Part shown: positions 33,043-42,224 of the stretch, in pieces
How the letters are laid out: every line of letters begins with the position of its first letter
Numbering within the stretch: position 1 is the first letter of the stretch
NCBI GenBank assembly: GCA_964531645.1
Contig: CAZHEF010000009.1
Span: 1 to 64,000 of the forward strand
DNA length: 64,000 bases
From: JBBIMS01 sp964531645
GTDB taxonomy: Bacteria; Acidobacteriota; Aminicenantia; JBFLYD01; JBBIMS01
Direction of reading: 5' to 3'
Program-made: the position numbers and the translations under genes
The notes under the pieces: generated by a model
What the model was told of the DNA's origin: nothing
Database searches by the model: none
Seen by the model: only the letters and a program-made list of their open reading frames with translations

Positions 33043-34300
33043 ATGTAGAAAATTGGTAGGAAGGTTGAACCCACCCCCTGACAAATCCATCACCCATAGA
33101 GCGCTGATTGTGGGCTCCATATCAGAAGATGGAATGAGGATTAAAAATCCTCTTTTAGCAAAAGATACCTTTTCCACGATTGATTGCTTGAAAAAACTTG
33201 GTAAGGATATAAAAATGGAAGAAGGTAAAATTATCATTGAGCCTGGAAATTTGAGGGAATCGGAAGATATTCTTTACTGTGGTAATTCAGGCACAACAGC
33301 TCGACTCCTTGCAGGATTACTGAGTGGACATAATTTTCTTTCCATCCTCAATGGTGATAATTCTTTAAAAAATAGACCAATGGGAAGAATTGTGGAGCCT
33401 CTAAGGAAAATGGGAGCAATAATTTATGCAAGGAATAAAGATTCCTTTCTTCCCATGATGGTAAAGGGTGGTAATCTAAGAGGGATTTATTATGAACTTT
33501 CCATTCCCAGTGCTCAGGTAAAATCCGCTATAATTCTTTCTTCCCTTTTTGCTGATGGCGAAACAGTTATAAAAGAAAGGGTAAAGTCAAGGGATCACCT
33601 CGAGAGAATGTTAAAATGGATGGGAGTAAATCTTGAAGTTGAAGATCAAACGATAAGGATAAAAGGGAACTCGAAAATTTCAGGTGGTGAAATGAGTGTT
33701 CCAGGAGATATATCATCAGCATCTTTTTTTATCTGTGGAGCTATTCTGATAAAGGGTTCCCAAATAATAATAGAAAATGTTGGACTTAATCCTGCAAGAA
33801 CCGGGATTTTGAATGTTCTGAAAAAGATGGGAGCAAGAATAGAAATTCTGGATATAAGCGAACAATTTAACGAGGAAACAGGGGATCTTAAGATAAAATA
33901 TTCTCCATTGAAAGGTATTAAGATAGAAGGGGATGAAATTCCTTTCATGATTGACGAAATTCCCATCATTTCTTTAATCGCCACTCAGGCAGAAGGAATA
34001 ACAAAGATTAAGGGTGCGGAAGAGCTCAGATTTAAAGAAACTGACAGAATTAAAGCAATTTCTTACAATCTTAGAGAAATGGGAGCAAAAATAGAAGAGA
34101 TAAAGGATGGATTTGTTATAGAAGGTCCGACACCTTTAAAAGGAGGAAAGGTTAAGAGTTTCGGTGATCATAGAATAGCAATGACTCTATTCATAGCATC
34201 GTTGATTGCGAAGGGTGAGACATATATTGAAGGATTTGACTGCGTTGATATTTCTTATCCAAATTTTTTAAAAGATTTTTTCTCCTTATGTGTTTATTGA
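33023..34300 (+). CDS. aroA: 3-phosphoshikimate 1-carboxyvinyltransferase (EPSP synthase)
   Basis: AroA adds enolpyruvyl to shikimate 3-phosphate. Its 425 residues form the two-lobed EPT fold. Visible landmarks: LNPPPDKSITHRALIVGS near the N terminus, LYCGNSGTTARLLAGLLSG (family GNSGTTxRL signature), GDNSLKNRPMGRIVEPLRKMG, SAQVKSAIILSSLFADGET, RFKETDRIKAISYNLREMGA and FGDHRIAMTLFIASL. ATG 33023 is preferred over the upstream in-frame start because AGGAGG (33010-33015) lies 7 nt before it. It overlaps tyrA by 20 nt. An Ala follows GNSGTT-, so it is the ordinary class I pattern. No glyphosate-tolerance inference is made. Confidence 0.96.
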   Translation: MRISGSECRKLVGRLNPPPDKSITHRALIVGSISEDGMRIKNPLLAKDTFSTIDCLKKLGKDIKMEEGKIIIEPGNLRESEDILYCGNSGTTARLLAGLLSGHNFLSILNGDNSLKNRPMGRIVEPLRKMGAIIYARNKDSFLPMMVKGGNLRGIYYELSIPSAQVKSAIILSSLFADGETVIKERVKSRDHLERMLKWMGVNLEVEDQTIRIKGNSKISGGEMSVPGDISSASFFICGAILIKGSQIIIENVGLNPARTGILNVLKKMGARIEILDISEQFNEETGDLKIKYSPLKGIKIEGDEIPFMIDEIPIISLIATQAEGITKIKGAEELRFKETDRIKAISYNLREMGAKIEEIKDGFVIEGPTPLKGGKVKSFGDHRIAMTLFIASLIAKGETYIEGFDCVDISYPNFLKDFFSLCVY

Positions 34301-34310
34301 GAAGCATGCC

Positions 34311-35159
34311 ATGATTGGTAGATTTGGAATTATAGGTAATCCCCTTACCCATTCCATTTCTTCCTTACTTTTCGAAGGAATATTTAAGCTTCTTAATCTT
34401 GATTATATTTACATACTATTTCAAATGAAAGAATTTGAAATTAAGCCCTTCTTAGAATCAATGAAAATAAAAGGCTTCGACGGAATGAATGTGACTATAC
34501 CTTACAAAGAGACTATATGTAAATTTTTAGATGAGCTTGATGAACATGCAAAAAAGATTAAAGCAGTGAATACAATATATTTTGAAAATGGAAAAATCAT
34601 CGGTTTCAATACTGATTTTTATGGATTTTTAAAATCCATTGAAGAATTTGAAGAAAAAATAAAAAATGTTTTTATTCTCGGTGGAGGAGGCGCGGGAAGA
34701 GCTGTTCTTTATGCAATTTCCCAGCTGAAATATAAAAAGATATTTTTAATGGAAAGAAGCTCTGTTAGAAGGGAAATTATAAGGGAAGACTTCAAATTTG
34801 TTCCTTTTCTTGAATTGATAGAATGGAGGGAGGACTGCTTTAACGAAATTCTTAAAGAGGTTGATTTTGTTGTAAATGCCACCCCAGTTGGCATGAAAGG
34901 AATCGAGGCTTTCAAGCTTTTCAATCTAAGGTATCCTTTGAATGGGAAAATTTTTATGGATTTAATCTACAACCCTCCCCTAACCCCTTTCCTCTCAGAA
35001 GCAAAATCTTATGGAGCAAAAATCAAGAATGGGCTGGATATGTTAATTTTTCAGGCAATGAAATCCTTTGAAATATGGACGGGTATAAAGACAAAAGAAG
35101 AGGATTGGAGGAAAGTCTACAATTCAATATGTCAAAAAATGGAGGAGAAAAATGATTAG
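34311..35159 (+). CDS. aroE: Shikimate dehydrogenase
   Basis: AroE reduces 3-dehydroshikimate to shikimate with NADPH. Its 282 residues open with RFGIIGNPLTHSISSLLFEGIF, which carries the shikimate-binding Ser residues. FDGMNVTIPYKE with the catalytic Lys, AVNTI and GFNTDFYGF follow. The nucleotide loop is VFILGGGGAGRAVLYAI, and the C-terminal half includes VNATPVGM, DLIYNPPLTPFL and NGLDMLIFQAMKSFEIWTG. ATG 34311 is chosen (GAGAAG upstream, and homologues begin just before RFGIIG); a GTG at 34290 would add seven residues and overlap aroA. It overlaps aroC by 8 nt. Confidence 0.94.
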   Translation: MIGRFGIIGNPLTHSISSLLFEGIFKLLNLDYIYILFQMKEFEIKPFLESMKIKGFDGMNVTIPYKETICKFLDELDEHAKKIKAVNTIYFENGKIIGFNTDFYGFLKSIEEFEEKIKNVFILGGGGAGRAVLYAISQLKYKKIFLMERSSVRREIIREDFKFVPFLELIEWREDCFNEILKEVDFVVNATPVGMKGIEAFKLFNLRYPLNGKIFMDLIYNPPLTPFLSEAKSYGAKIKNGLDMLIFQAMKSFEIWTGIKTKEEDWRKVYNSICQKMEEKND

Positions 35160-36243
35160 ATATTTTACTGCTGGTGAATCCCATGGGAAATCTTTGGTGG
35201 GAATATTGGAGGGGATGGTTGCAGGAGTTAAAATTGATGAGAAGAAGATAGAGGAAGAATTAAGGCTCAGAAGAACCCCTCTTGGAAGAAGTAAAAGGAT
35301 GGAACTGGAAAAGGAAGAGTTTGAGATACTGAGTGGAGTAAGGGATGGATATACCACAGGAGCACCCATCTCCATAAGAATTTTAAATAAAGATGTTAAG
35401 GAGCTAACAGATTATGTTCCAAGACCTGGGCATGCAGATCTTGCGGGATGTATTAAATATGGATTTAAAAATATCCATCTAATTGCAGAAAGGGCAAGTG
35501 CAAGGGAAACTTGTGTAAGAGTTGCAATCGGTGCTATCTGCAAAAGCTTCCTCAGTTATTTTGGTATTGATTTTGTCTCCCATACAGTTAAGATAGGAGG
35601 CATTGTTTGTGAAAGAAGTTATGAATTTAATTTTATAAAAGAGAAAAGATTGCTCTCACCGATTTTTTGTGTTGAAAGGGATAAAGAAGAATTAATGATA
35701 GAAATAATAAAAAAAGCTGAATCATCTGGAGATACAATTGGAGGGGAGAGTGAAATTATTGTTAAGGGAGTCCCTCCTGGTATTGGCTCCCATGTCCATT
35801 ATGACAGGAGATTAGATTTTAAGATCGGAGGAGCTTTGCTTTCTATTTCTGGAGTTAAGGGGATTGAAATTGGAAGTATTTTGCCCTTCGGTTCATTAAA
35901 TAATGATTCTATTTATTTAGAAGATGGAAAAATAAAGAGAGGAAGCAACAACTCAGGAGGGATAGAAGGTGGGATCTCCAATGGAGAAGATATTGTCTTC
36001 AGGATAAAAGTTAAGCCTCCTCCGACCTTGAGGATGAACTCCCCATCCATTGACCTTAGAGATAAAAAATCTTCGTTGGCTCCTATGCTAAGAGGTGATA
36101 CATGTATTGTTCCATCCGCTGGGATAGTTGCGGAAAATCTTGTTGCCATTGAAATAGCAAATCTCTTCCTTGAGAAGTTTGGGGGGGATAATATTGAAGA
36201 GACAAAAAGAAACTGGAAAAGTTATATAGAAAATATAAAATGA
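35152..36243 (+). CDS. aroC: Chorismate synthase
   Basis: AroC eliminates phosphate from EPSP to give chorismate, using reduced FMN that is not consumed. Its 363 residues contain FTAGESHGKSLVGILEGM at the N terminus, RTPLGRSKRMELEKEEFEILSGVRDGYTTGAPI, DYVPRPGHADLAGCIKYG, ERASARETCVRVAIGAI with the conserved Arg-rich flavin/EPSP site, GGESEIIVKGVPPGIGSHV, NNSGGIEGGISNGEDIVFRIKVKPPPT and RGDTCIVPSAGIVAENLVAIEIA. These are the standard family signatures. It has overlaps of 8 nt with aroE and 4 nt with aroKB. It is the last common step before the three aromatic branches. Confidence 0.97.
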   Translation: MIRYFTAGESHGKSLVGILEGMVAGVKIDEKKIEEELRLRRTPLGRSKRMELEKEEFEILSGVRDGYTTGAPISIRILNKDVKELTDYVPRPGHADLAGCIKYGFKNIHLIAERASARETCVRVAIGAICKSFLSYFGIDFVSHTVKIGGIVCERSYEFNFIKEKRLLSPIFCVERDKEELMIEIIKKAESSGDTIGGESEIIVKGVPPGIGSHVHYDRRLDFKIGGALLSISGVKGIEIGSILPFGSLNNDSIYLEDGKIKRGSNNSGGIEGGISNGEDIVFRIKVKPPPTLRMNSPSIDLRDKKSSLAPMLRGDTCIVPSAGIVAENLVAIEIANLFLEKFGGDNIEETKRNWKSYIENIK

Positions 36244-37811
36244 TAAACATTGTTATTACAGGTTTTATGGGTAGCGGCAAAAGCACAATTGGTAAAGAAA
36301 TCGCAAAAAGACTATCAATGGAATTTATTGACACAGATGATTTAATTGAGAAAAGAGAGGCACTCCCAATCCCCGAGATCTTTGATAGATTCGGAGAAGA
36401 ATATTTCAGAAAAATTGAAAATGAAGTTGTTCTCAGTTTAAAAGGAAAAAATGATAGTGTAATTTCAACAGGTGGGAAAACCCTGCTCTTCAGAAGAAAT
36501 CTTGATATCCTTTCGAAAAATGCAATAATTATTACCCTCATTGTCCATCCTGGAATCTTATGGGAAAGATTGTCGGACGATGAAAGAAGACCAGTAATAA
36601 GAGGGGTTAAAAAAGAAGAATTCATGGAGATTTATAAAGAAAGAGCCTCAAAGTATGAAAAATTACCCAACAAAATTGATATTTCCGGATTGGATGAAGA
36701 TGGGTCTATAGAAAAAATTTTTGAATTTTTGACTGAAAAAACAAGGGAAATTGAGGTCAAAGTTGGAGATAGGAGTTCAAAAATTACATTCAAAAGGTTT
36801 TTATTAAAAAATTTAAAAGAAATCTTCACTGAGGATACTGGAAAGATTTTCTTAATGTGCGATGAAAATGTTTTCAGAATTTATTCAAAATACTTAAAAG
36901 AACTAACTCCTTACTATTATTTGATTTCGGGAGGAGATAGAAGTAAAAATATCAAGAATGTTGAAAGACTATGGAGATGGCTTCTGAACGAAAATATAAA
37001 AAGGGATTCAGTCATAATTTCCATGGGAGGAGGTGTTATAGGTGACATTTGTGGTTTTGTATCATCCACGATTTTAAGAGGGGTGACCCATTACCAAATA
37101 CCAACGACTCTACTATCAATGCTTGATTCAAGCATAGGCGGGAAAAATGGTATAAATTTCGACTCCATGAAAAATGCTATCGGAACATTCAATCCACCTG
37201 ATAAAGTGTTTATTGATCCACTCTTTCTATTATCAGTTCCAAAAAAGGAAATTTCAGCTGGCATTGTGGAAGTGATTAAAGCAGGACTTATAGGGGATTC
37301 AGGAATCATTGATTTAATAGAAGGGAATCTTCATTTTATAAAAAATCTTGATTTAAATTTAACTGAGGAGATTATATTCCGCTCAATCAATGTAAAAAAA
37401 AGAATTGTAGAAGATGACCCCTTTGAAAGAAATATACGAAAATTTCTCAATCTTGGGCATACTTTAGGCCATGCGGTCGAGTCTTATTACAGGTATAAAA
37501 TCTCCCATGGTGAGGCTGTTGGAATCGGTTTAATTTATGCTCTTGAAATATCAGAAAGACTTGTTTTTTGTCCTTTTGAGTTGAAAGAGAGAATAAAAAA
37601 TTTAATTCAAAAACTTGGGTTAAAAGTAAAAATCAGAGCAAAAATAAAAGAACTTCTTGAATTAATAAAAATGGATAAAAAATCAACAGAAAAAGGAATA
37701 GACTTTGTTCTATTGAAAAATTTAGAGAAGCCATTTTTAATGAGAAACATTCCTCATAAAATTCTTTTTGATTCATTGAAGGAGGTAATTGATGAAAATC
37801 CTTGTGATTAA
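36240..37811 (+). CDS. aroKB: Fused shikimate kinase - 3-dehydroquinate synthase (AroK-AroB)
   Basis: This is one 523-residue protein with two enzymes. Residues 1-~170 form shikimate kinase: GFMGSGKSTIGKEIAKRL (Walker A), IDTDDLIEKREALPIPEIFDRFGEEYFRKIE with the shikimate-binding Asp and Arg, and ISTGGKTLL. Residues ~175-523 form 3-dehydroquinate synthase: GGGVIGDICGFVSSTILRGVTHYQIPTTLLSMLDSSIGGKNGIN, the metal/substrate region GIVEVIKAGLIGD, and NLGHTLGHAVESYYRYKISHGEAVGIGL. A fused aroKB arrangement is known in some thermophilic bacteria such as Thermotoga. The two steps (3-dehydroquinate formation and shikimate phosphorylation) are not consecutive, so the fusion does not imply channelling. 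It overlaps aroC and aroQ. Confidence 0.95.
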   Translation: MINIVITGFMGSGKSTIGKEIAKRLSMEFIDTDDLIEKREALPIPEIFDRFGEEYFRKIENEVVLSLKGKNDSVISTGGKTLLFRRNLDILSKNAIIITLIVHPGILWERLSDDERRPVIRGVKKEEFMEIYKERASKYEKLPNKIDISGLDEDGSIEKIFEFLTEKTREIEVKVGDRSSKITFKRFLLKNLKEIFTEDTGKIFLMCDENVFRIYSKYLKELTPYYYLISGGDRSKNIKNVERLWRWLLNENIKRDSVIISMGGGVIGDICGFVSSTILRGVTHYQIPTTLLSMLDSSIGGKNGINFDSMKNAIGTFNPPDKVFIDPLFLLSVPKKEISAGIVEVIKAGLIGDSGIIDLIEGNLHFIKNLDLNLTEEIIFRSINVKKRIVEDDPFERNIRKFLNLGHTLGHAVESYYRYKISHGEAVGIGLIYALEISERLVFCPFELKERIKNLIQKLGLKVKIRAKIKELLELIKMDKKSTEKGIDFVLLKNLEKPFLMRNIPHKILFDSLKEVIDENPCD

Positions 37812-38229
37812 TGGTCCAAACCTGAATCTTCTCGGGAAAAGAGACATTAAGATATATGGAGAGAAATCTTTGGAGGAAATAAACCAAGAGCTAATGGAGA
37901 AAGCTGATAAAATGGGGATTGAACTGAAGGTTTTTCAGAGCAATCATGAAGGTAAAATAATTGACAGAATACAGGACTACAATGGTATAGATGGGATAAT
38001 TATCAACCCGGGAGCTTTAGCTCATTATTCTTATTCCTTAAGAGATGCAATTGAGACAGTTCCAGTACCTGTAATTGAAGTGCATATTTCCAATATATTC
38101 TCAAGGGAAGGATTTAGATGCGTCTCAGTAATCGCTCCAGTTTGCAAAGGATTCCTGTCAGGATTTGGGTGGAAGGTATATACTTTCGCCCTTGATATAA
38201 TTTATCAGATTTTAAAGGTAGAATCGTAA
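37792..38229 (+). CDS. aroQ: 3-dehydroquinate dehydratase, type II
   Basis: AroQ removes water from 3-dehydroquinate. This is a 145-residue type II enzyme (dodecameric in the family) with VINGPNLNLLGKR and the catalytic Tyr in KIYGEKSLEEI, FQSNHEGKIIDRI, GIIINPGALAHYSYSLRDAI, VIEVHISNIFSREGFR (catalytic His) and a C-terminal CKGFLSGFGWKVY. ATG 37792 has GGAGG (37781-37785) at good distance; a TTG directly before it is also in frame. It overlaps aroKB by 20 nt and is the last gene of the supraoperon. The next gene converges after only 13 nt and no clear terminator hairpin is seen. Confidence 0.95.
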   Translation: MKILVINGPNLNLLGKRDIKIYGEKSLEEINQELMEKADKMGIELKVFQSNHEGKIIDRIQDYNGIDGIIINPGALAHYSYSLRDAIETVPVPVIEVHISNIFSREGFRCVSVIAPVCKGFLSGFGWKVYTFALDIIYQILKVES

Positions 38230-38242
38230 TTCAAAAATCTTG

Positions 38243-40015
38243 CTATTTTTCTTCCTTTTCAACAATTATCTTAAGTTGTTTTAGCTGTTTTTCAGAAACT
38301 TCTGATGGAGAATTTGTCATCAGACACATAGCAGAAGTTGTTTTTGGGAAAGGAATAACATCTCTTATTGAATTTTCTCCCGCCATTAGCATCACAATTC
38401 TGTCAAATCCAAGAGCTATTCCACCGTGGGGAGGAGCCCCATATTTTAAGGCATCGAGGAGAAAACCAAATTTATCCCTTGCCTCCCTTTCCGATAGACC
38501 AAGAATTCCAAAAATCTTCTGTTGAAGGGAAGCATCATGAATTCTTATGCTTCCACCCCCTATCTCATATCCATTTAGAACAAGGTCGTATGCTCTTGCT
38601 TTCACTAAAGATGGCTCTTTATCAAGAAGGGGAATATCTTCTTCCTTGGGTGATGTGAAAGGATGATGATTGGATACAAGCCTTCCCTCTTCTTCGCTCC
38701 ATGCAAAAAGCGGGAAATCTGCGACCCATAAAAATTTCAGCTCATCTTTTTTCTTTTCCAGTTCTTCCTTTCCAAGAATTTTTCTTATCTCTCCCATGAT
38801 CTCTTGGGCTCTTCCCTTTTCATCCATAATCCCCACTAATGTTGAATTTTCCTTTCCTCCAATATCCTCCCATAATTTAGGAAGAAAAGATTCAGGAAAT
38901 TTAGGTGAAGATTTAAATTCACCTTTCTTTTTAATCCATATTATTCCTTTACCTCCCAATTTCCTTGAAATTTCGCCTAGTTCATCCAGCTCCTTCCTTG
39001 ATAGGGATTTTTCAATGAGCAAGCCTTTCAAACTCTGGTTTTCCAGCTCTTTCTCTATAAAATCCACTCCACAATTCTTAAAATTATCTCTCAACTCTTT
39101 TATCTTCAGGCTTATCCTTAGATCAGGTTTATCACTTCCATAAAATTCCATTGCATCCTCATAACTCATCCTTGGAAAAGGAGTATCAACATTCTTTCCT
39201 ATAAGTGCAAAGAGTTCAACCATAAGACCTTCTATTAATTCAAAAATCTGCTCCTCGTCAGGAAAACTCATTTCTATATCTATCTGTGTGAATTCTGGCT
39301 GTCTATCAGCTCTTAGATCCTCATCTCTGAAACATCTTACAATCTGAAAGTAACGGTCAAAGCCCGAAACCATTAAAAGTTGCTTGAATAACTGAGGCGA
39401 CTGGGGAAGAGCGTAGAATTTCCCAGAATATATCCTGCTGGGAACAATGTAATCCCTTGCACCCTCAGGGGTTGAACGGGTCAAAAATGGAGTCTCTATT
39501 TCAAGGAATCCCTTGTTGTGGAAATAAATTCTTGTTTGAATGGAGGCAAGATGTCTTAATTTAATATTTCTCTGGAGATGCTCTCTTCTTAAATCAAGAT
39601 ACCTGAACCTGAGTCTCAATTCCTCAGATGCCCTCACTTCCTCTTCAATGGAGAATGGAAGAACTTCAGAGATATTCAAAATTTTTAGTTCGTTGGCTTC
39701 AACCTCTATTTCTCCTGTTGGGATTGAAGGATTTTTCACCTCCCTTTCCCTCACTCTCCCTCTTACTGCAATGACATACTCAGATTTTAAATTCTTTGCT
39801 TTTTCGAAAGTTTCTTCTTTTTCTTCAGCAAAAACTATCTGGACAGAACCTTCTCTATCCGTGAGATCCACAAAAATTATCTTTCCAAGATCCCTTTTCC
39901 TTCTAACCCAACCAAATAGGGTAACCTTGTTTCCAAGATTTTCCCTTCTAAGAGAACCAGCGTAATGGGTTCTCTTCCAGTCCCCAATTGAATCAAGTTT
40001 TATTTGTGTAGCCAA
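38243..40015 (-). CDS. aspS: Aspartyl-tRNA synthetase
   Basis: This is a 590-residue class II synthetase of the bacterial type. The N-terminal OB-fold anticodon domain carries LFGWVRRKRDLGKIIFVDLTDREG. The catalytic core shows FLEIETPFLTRSTPEGARDYIVPSR, FYALPQSPQLFKQLLMVSGFDRYFQIVRCFRDEDLRADRQPEFTQIDIEMSF (motif 2) and a C-terminal GIALGFDRIVMLMAG (motif 3), with the bacterial GAD insert in between. The start is TTG 40015, supported by GGGAGGAG 8 nt upstream inside hisS; no ATG or GTG is available in the right place. It overlaps hisS by 16 nt. Whether it also charges tRNA-Asn cannot be told here. Confidence 0.96.
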   Translation of the reverse strand: MATQIKLDSIGDWKRTHYAGSLRRENLGNKVTLFGWVRRKRDLGKIIFVDLTDREGSVQIVFAEEKEETFEKAKNLKSEYVIAVRGRVREREVKNPSIPTGEIEVEANELKILNISEVLPFSIEEEVRASEELRLRFRYLDLRREHLQRNIKLRHLASIQTRIYFHNKGFLEIETPFLTRSTPEGARDYIVPSRIYSGKFYALPQSPQLFKQLLMVSGFDRYFQIVRCFRDEDLRADRQPEFTQIDIEMSFPDEEQIFELIEGLMVELFALIGKNVDTPFPRMSYEDAMEFYGSDKPDLRISLKIKELRDNFKNCGVDFIEKELENQSLKGLLIEKSLSRKELDELGEISRKLGGKGIIWIKKKGEFKSSPKFPESFLPKLWEDIGGKENSTLVGIMDEKGRAQEIMGEIRKILGKEELEKKKDELKFLWVADFPLFAWSEEEGRLVSNHHPFTSPKEEDIPLLDKEPSLVKARAYDLVLNGYEIGGGSIRIHDASLQQKIFGILGLSEREARDKFGFLLDALKYGAPPHGGIALGFDRIVMLMAGENSIRDVIPFPKTTSAMCLMTNSPSEVSEKQLKQLKIIVEKEEK

Positions 40016-41250
40016 TTGAGCATCTCCTCCCTTTTAATTTCTCTCTGTTCCCCTGAAATCATATCCTTTAAAATCAGAGTTCCCCTCTCCATTTCCCTCT
40101 CTCCAATAATTATTACCTTTTTAACTCCTGCTTTATTTGCCCAGCTAAGGGATGTTTTAATATTTCTAATTTTTGGATCCATAATTACAGAAAGTCCATT
40201 TTCTCTAATTTTGTTGGCAATTTCAAAAGCTTCCTTTCTCGCCTCTTTGATCATTGGAATTATCATTATGGTTTTTTGCTCAGGAAGGGAAAGATTGGAA
40301 AGAAGGGAAGCGGTTCTCTCTACTCCAAGGGCAAAACCAATTCCAGATAAAGGAGAACCTCCCAGCTCCTCTGAAAGGTAGTCATATCTTCCTCCTCCAA
40401 GAATAGATGTCTGGGAGCCTTCAGCGGATGAGGGAACTATCTCAAAGGTGGTCTTTGTGTAATAATCAAGCCCTCTGACAAGCCTTCCATCGATTGTGTA
40501 TGGAATTCCTATTAAGTTCAGTATTTTAAGAACCTCTTTAAAATGAGATTTACACTCTTCACAAAGATAATTATTTATCTTTGGCAATCTCTCACTCTCT
40601 TCAATACATTTTTCATTTTTACAATCAAAAATTCTGAGAGGATTCCTTACCAGTTTTGCCCTACAGTCCTCACACAATATATCCTTTATCTTTTCAACCT
40701 CATTTTTTAGAATTGAAAAATAATTCGGTCTGCATTTATAACATCCTATGGAATTAATGAGAATATTGAAATCTTTAACAGGAAGGCTTTTGAGAAATTT
40801 GAATGCCATTTCAATCAATTCAGCATCAGTGGAAGGTTCGTCCTCTCCAAGAATCTCCACCCCAATTTGATGAAATTGTCGGTATCTGCCTTTTTGAGGT
40901 CTATCATATCTGAACATTGGTCCAATATAAAAAAATCTAAGAGGAGGTTTTTCGTAAAGCCTGTTTTCTATAATTGCCCTGACAACAGGAGCAGTGTTTT
41001 CAGGTCTTAGAGTGATAGACCTTCCACTCCTATCGAGGAATGTATACATCTCCTTTTTCACAACATCTGTCTCCTCTCCAACTCCTCTCTCAAAAAGTTC
41101 TGTAGCTTCAAATATAGGAGTTCTTATCTCTTTATATCCGTAAAGTTTGAAAATCTCCTTTGCCTTATTTTCAATATACTCCCAGAGCTCAGCCTCTTTC
41201 CCGAAAATATCTTTTGTCCCTTTTGGTCTCTGGATTTTCTCCCTTTTCAT
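40000..41250 (-). CDS. hisS: Histidyl-tRNA synthetase
   Basis: HisS is a 416-residue class II synthetase. Motifs: QRPKGTKDIFG at the N terminus, IRTPIFEATELFERGVGEETDVVKKEMYTF, LRPENTAPVVRAIIEN, FFYIGPMFRYDRPQKGRYRQFHQIGVEILGE (motif 2), LVRGLDYYTKTTFEIV (His A region) and GIGFALGVERT (motif 3). A Cys-rich segment in the insertion (CYKCRP, LCEDC, LCEEC) resembles that of Bacillus-type HisRS. The C-terminal ~90 residues form the anticodon domain. Its stop overlaps aspS and its start overlaps the accA stop by 4 nt, so accA, hisS and aspS look like one unit. Confidence 0.96.
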   Translation of the reverse strand: MKREKIQRPKGTKDIFGKEAELWEYIENKAKEIFKLYGYKEIRTPIFEATELFERGVGEETDVVKKEMYTFLDRSGRSITLRPENTAPVVRAIIENRLYEKPPLRFFYIGPMFRYDRPQKGRYRQFHQIGVEILGEDEPSTDAELIEMAFKFLKSLPVKDFNILINSIGCYKCRPNYFSILKNEVEKIKDILCEDCRAKLVRNPLRIFDCKNEKCIEESERLPKINNYLCEECKSHFKEVLKILNLIGIPYTIDGRLVRGLDYYTKTTFEIVPSSAEGSQTSILGGGRYDYLSEELGGSPLSGIGFALGVERTASLLSNLSLPEQKTIMIIPMIKEARKEAFEIANKIRENGLSVIMDPKIRNIKTSLSWANKAGVKKVIIIGEREMERGTLILKDMISGEQREIKREEMLNWLHK

Positions 41251-42203
41251 TTTGGAACTATTTCAAAAACCCCCATTTTTCTAAATTTTTCAATTCTATG
41301 TTTTACGAGTTTCTCGGGAGATAGTTTTTTCAGCTCTTTCAATCCTTTTTCAATATATTTAGATATGGTTTCAGCCATCTCCTCATAGTTGGAGTGTGCT
41401 CCACCAATCGGCTCAGGTATTACCTCATCTATAACTCCAAGACTTAGCAAATCTTTTGCAGTTAACTTTAAGTTTTTGGCAGATTCCTCAACAGCTGATT
41501 GATTTTTCCATAAAATAGCTGCACACCCCTCCGGTGAAATCACTGAATAAATTGAGTACTCGAGCATGTAAACTCTGTCTCCCACTCCAATCCCGAGAGC
41601 TCCTCCACTTCCTCCCTCTCCTATCACAAAAATAATTATGGGAACTTTCAGTCTTGCCATCTCCCTTAAATTGTAAGCTATTGCTTCTGCCTGTCCCCTC
41701 TCTTCAGCTCCAATTCCTGGATATGCACCTGGAGTGTCGACAAAGGAGATTATGGGAAGACCAAATTTCTCTCCTAAATTCATTACCCTTAAAGCCTTTC
41801 TGTAACCTTCTGGATTTGCCATGCCGAAATTTCTCTCTATTTTTTCTCTCGTTGTTCTCCCTTTTTGATGCCCGATTACAACAACTGATTCCTTCTTAAA
41901 AAAGGCAAGACCAGAAATCATTGCCTTGTCATCAGCAAATCTCCTATCTCCGTGGAGCTCAATGAAATTCTCAAAAATAAGCCTCACATAATCAAGGGTA
42001 TATGGTCTGAGTGGATGTCTTGCCAGTTGGGTTATTTCCCATGGTGTTAAATTTTTTGAGATCTCTTTCCAGCTTTTTTCAAATTTTTTTGCGAGCTCAT
42101 TGTATTCTGCCTTTTGCTTAGGATCTTTGGAATCTCTTAATGCATCAAGTCTTTCTTTCAACTCAATAATCGGCTCTTCCAGCGGAATATGCTCTTTTGG
42201 CAT
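41247..42203 (-). CDS. accA: Acetyl-CoA carboxylase carboxyltransferase subunit alpha
   Basis: AccA and AccD transfer carboxyl from biotin to acetyl-CoA for fatty acid synthesis. The 318 residues have the family N-terminal helical hairpin (EPIIELKERLDALRD), VRLIFENFIELHGDRRFADDKAMISGLA, VVIGHQKGRTTREKIERNFGMANPEGYRKALRVM, ISFVDTPGAYPGIGAEERGQAEAIAYNL, GEGGSGGALGIGVGDRVYMLEYSIYSVISPEGCAAILWK and a C-terminal ...KHRIEKFRKMG. No accD gene is visible in the window. It is followed by hisS with a 4-nt overlap and preceded by a small unrecognised gene with its own promoter. Confidence 0.96.
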   Translation of the reverse strand: MPKEHIPLEEPIIELKERLDALRDSKDPKQKAEYNELAKKFEKSWKEISKNLTPWEITQLARHPLRPYTLDYVRLIFENFIELHGDRRFADDKAMISGLAFFKKESVVVIGHQKGRTTREKIERNFGMANPEGYRKALRVMNLGEKFGLPIISFVDTPGAYPGIGAEERGQAEAIAYNLREMARLKVPIIIFVIGEGGSGGALGIGVGDRVYMLEYSIYSVISPEGCAAILWKNQSAVEESAKNLKLTAKDLLSLGVIDEVIPEPIGGAHSNYEEMAETISKYIEKGLKELKKLSPEKLVKHRIEKFRKMGVFEIVPK

Positions 42204-42224
42204 TCAATCCTCCTGAAATAATTT

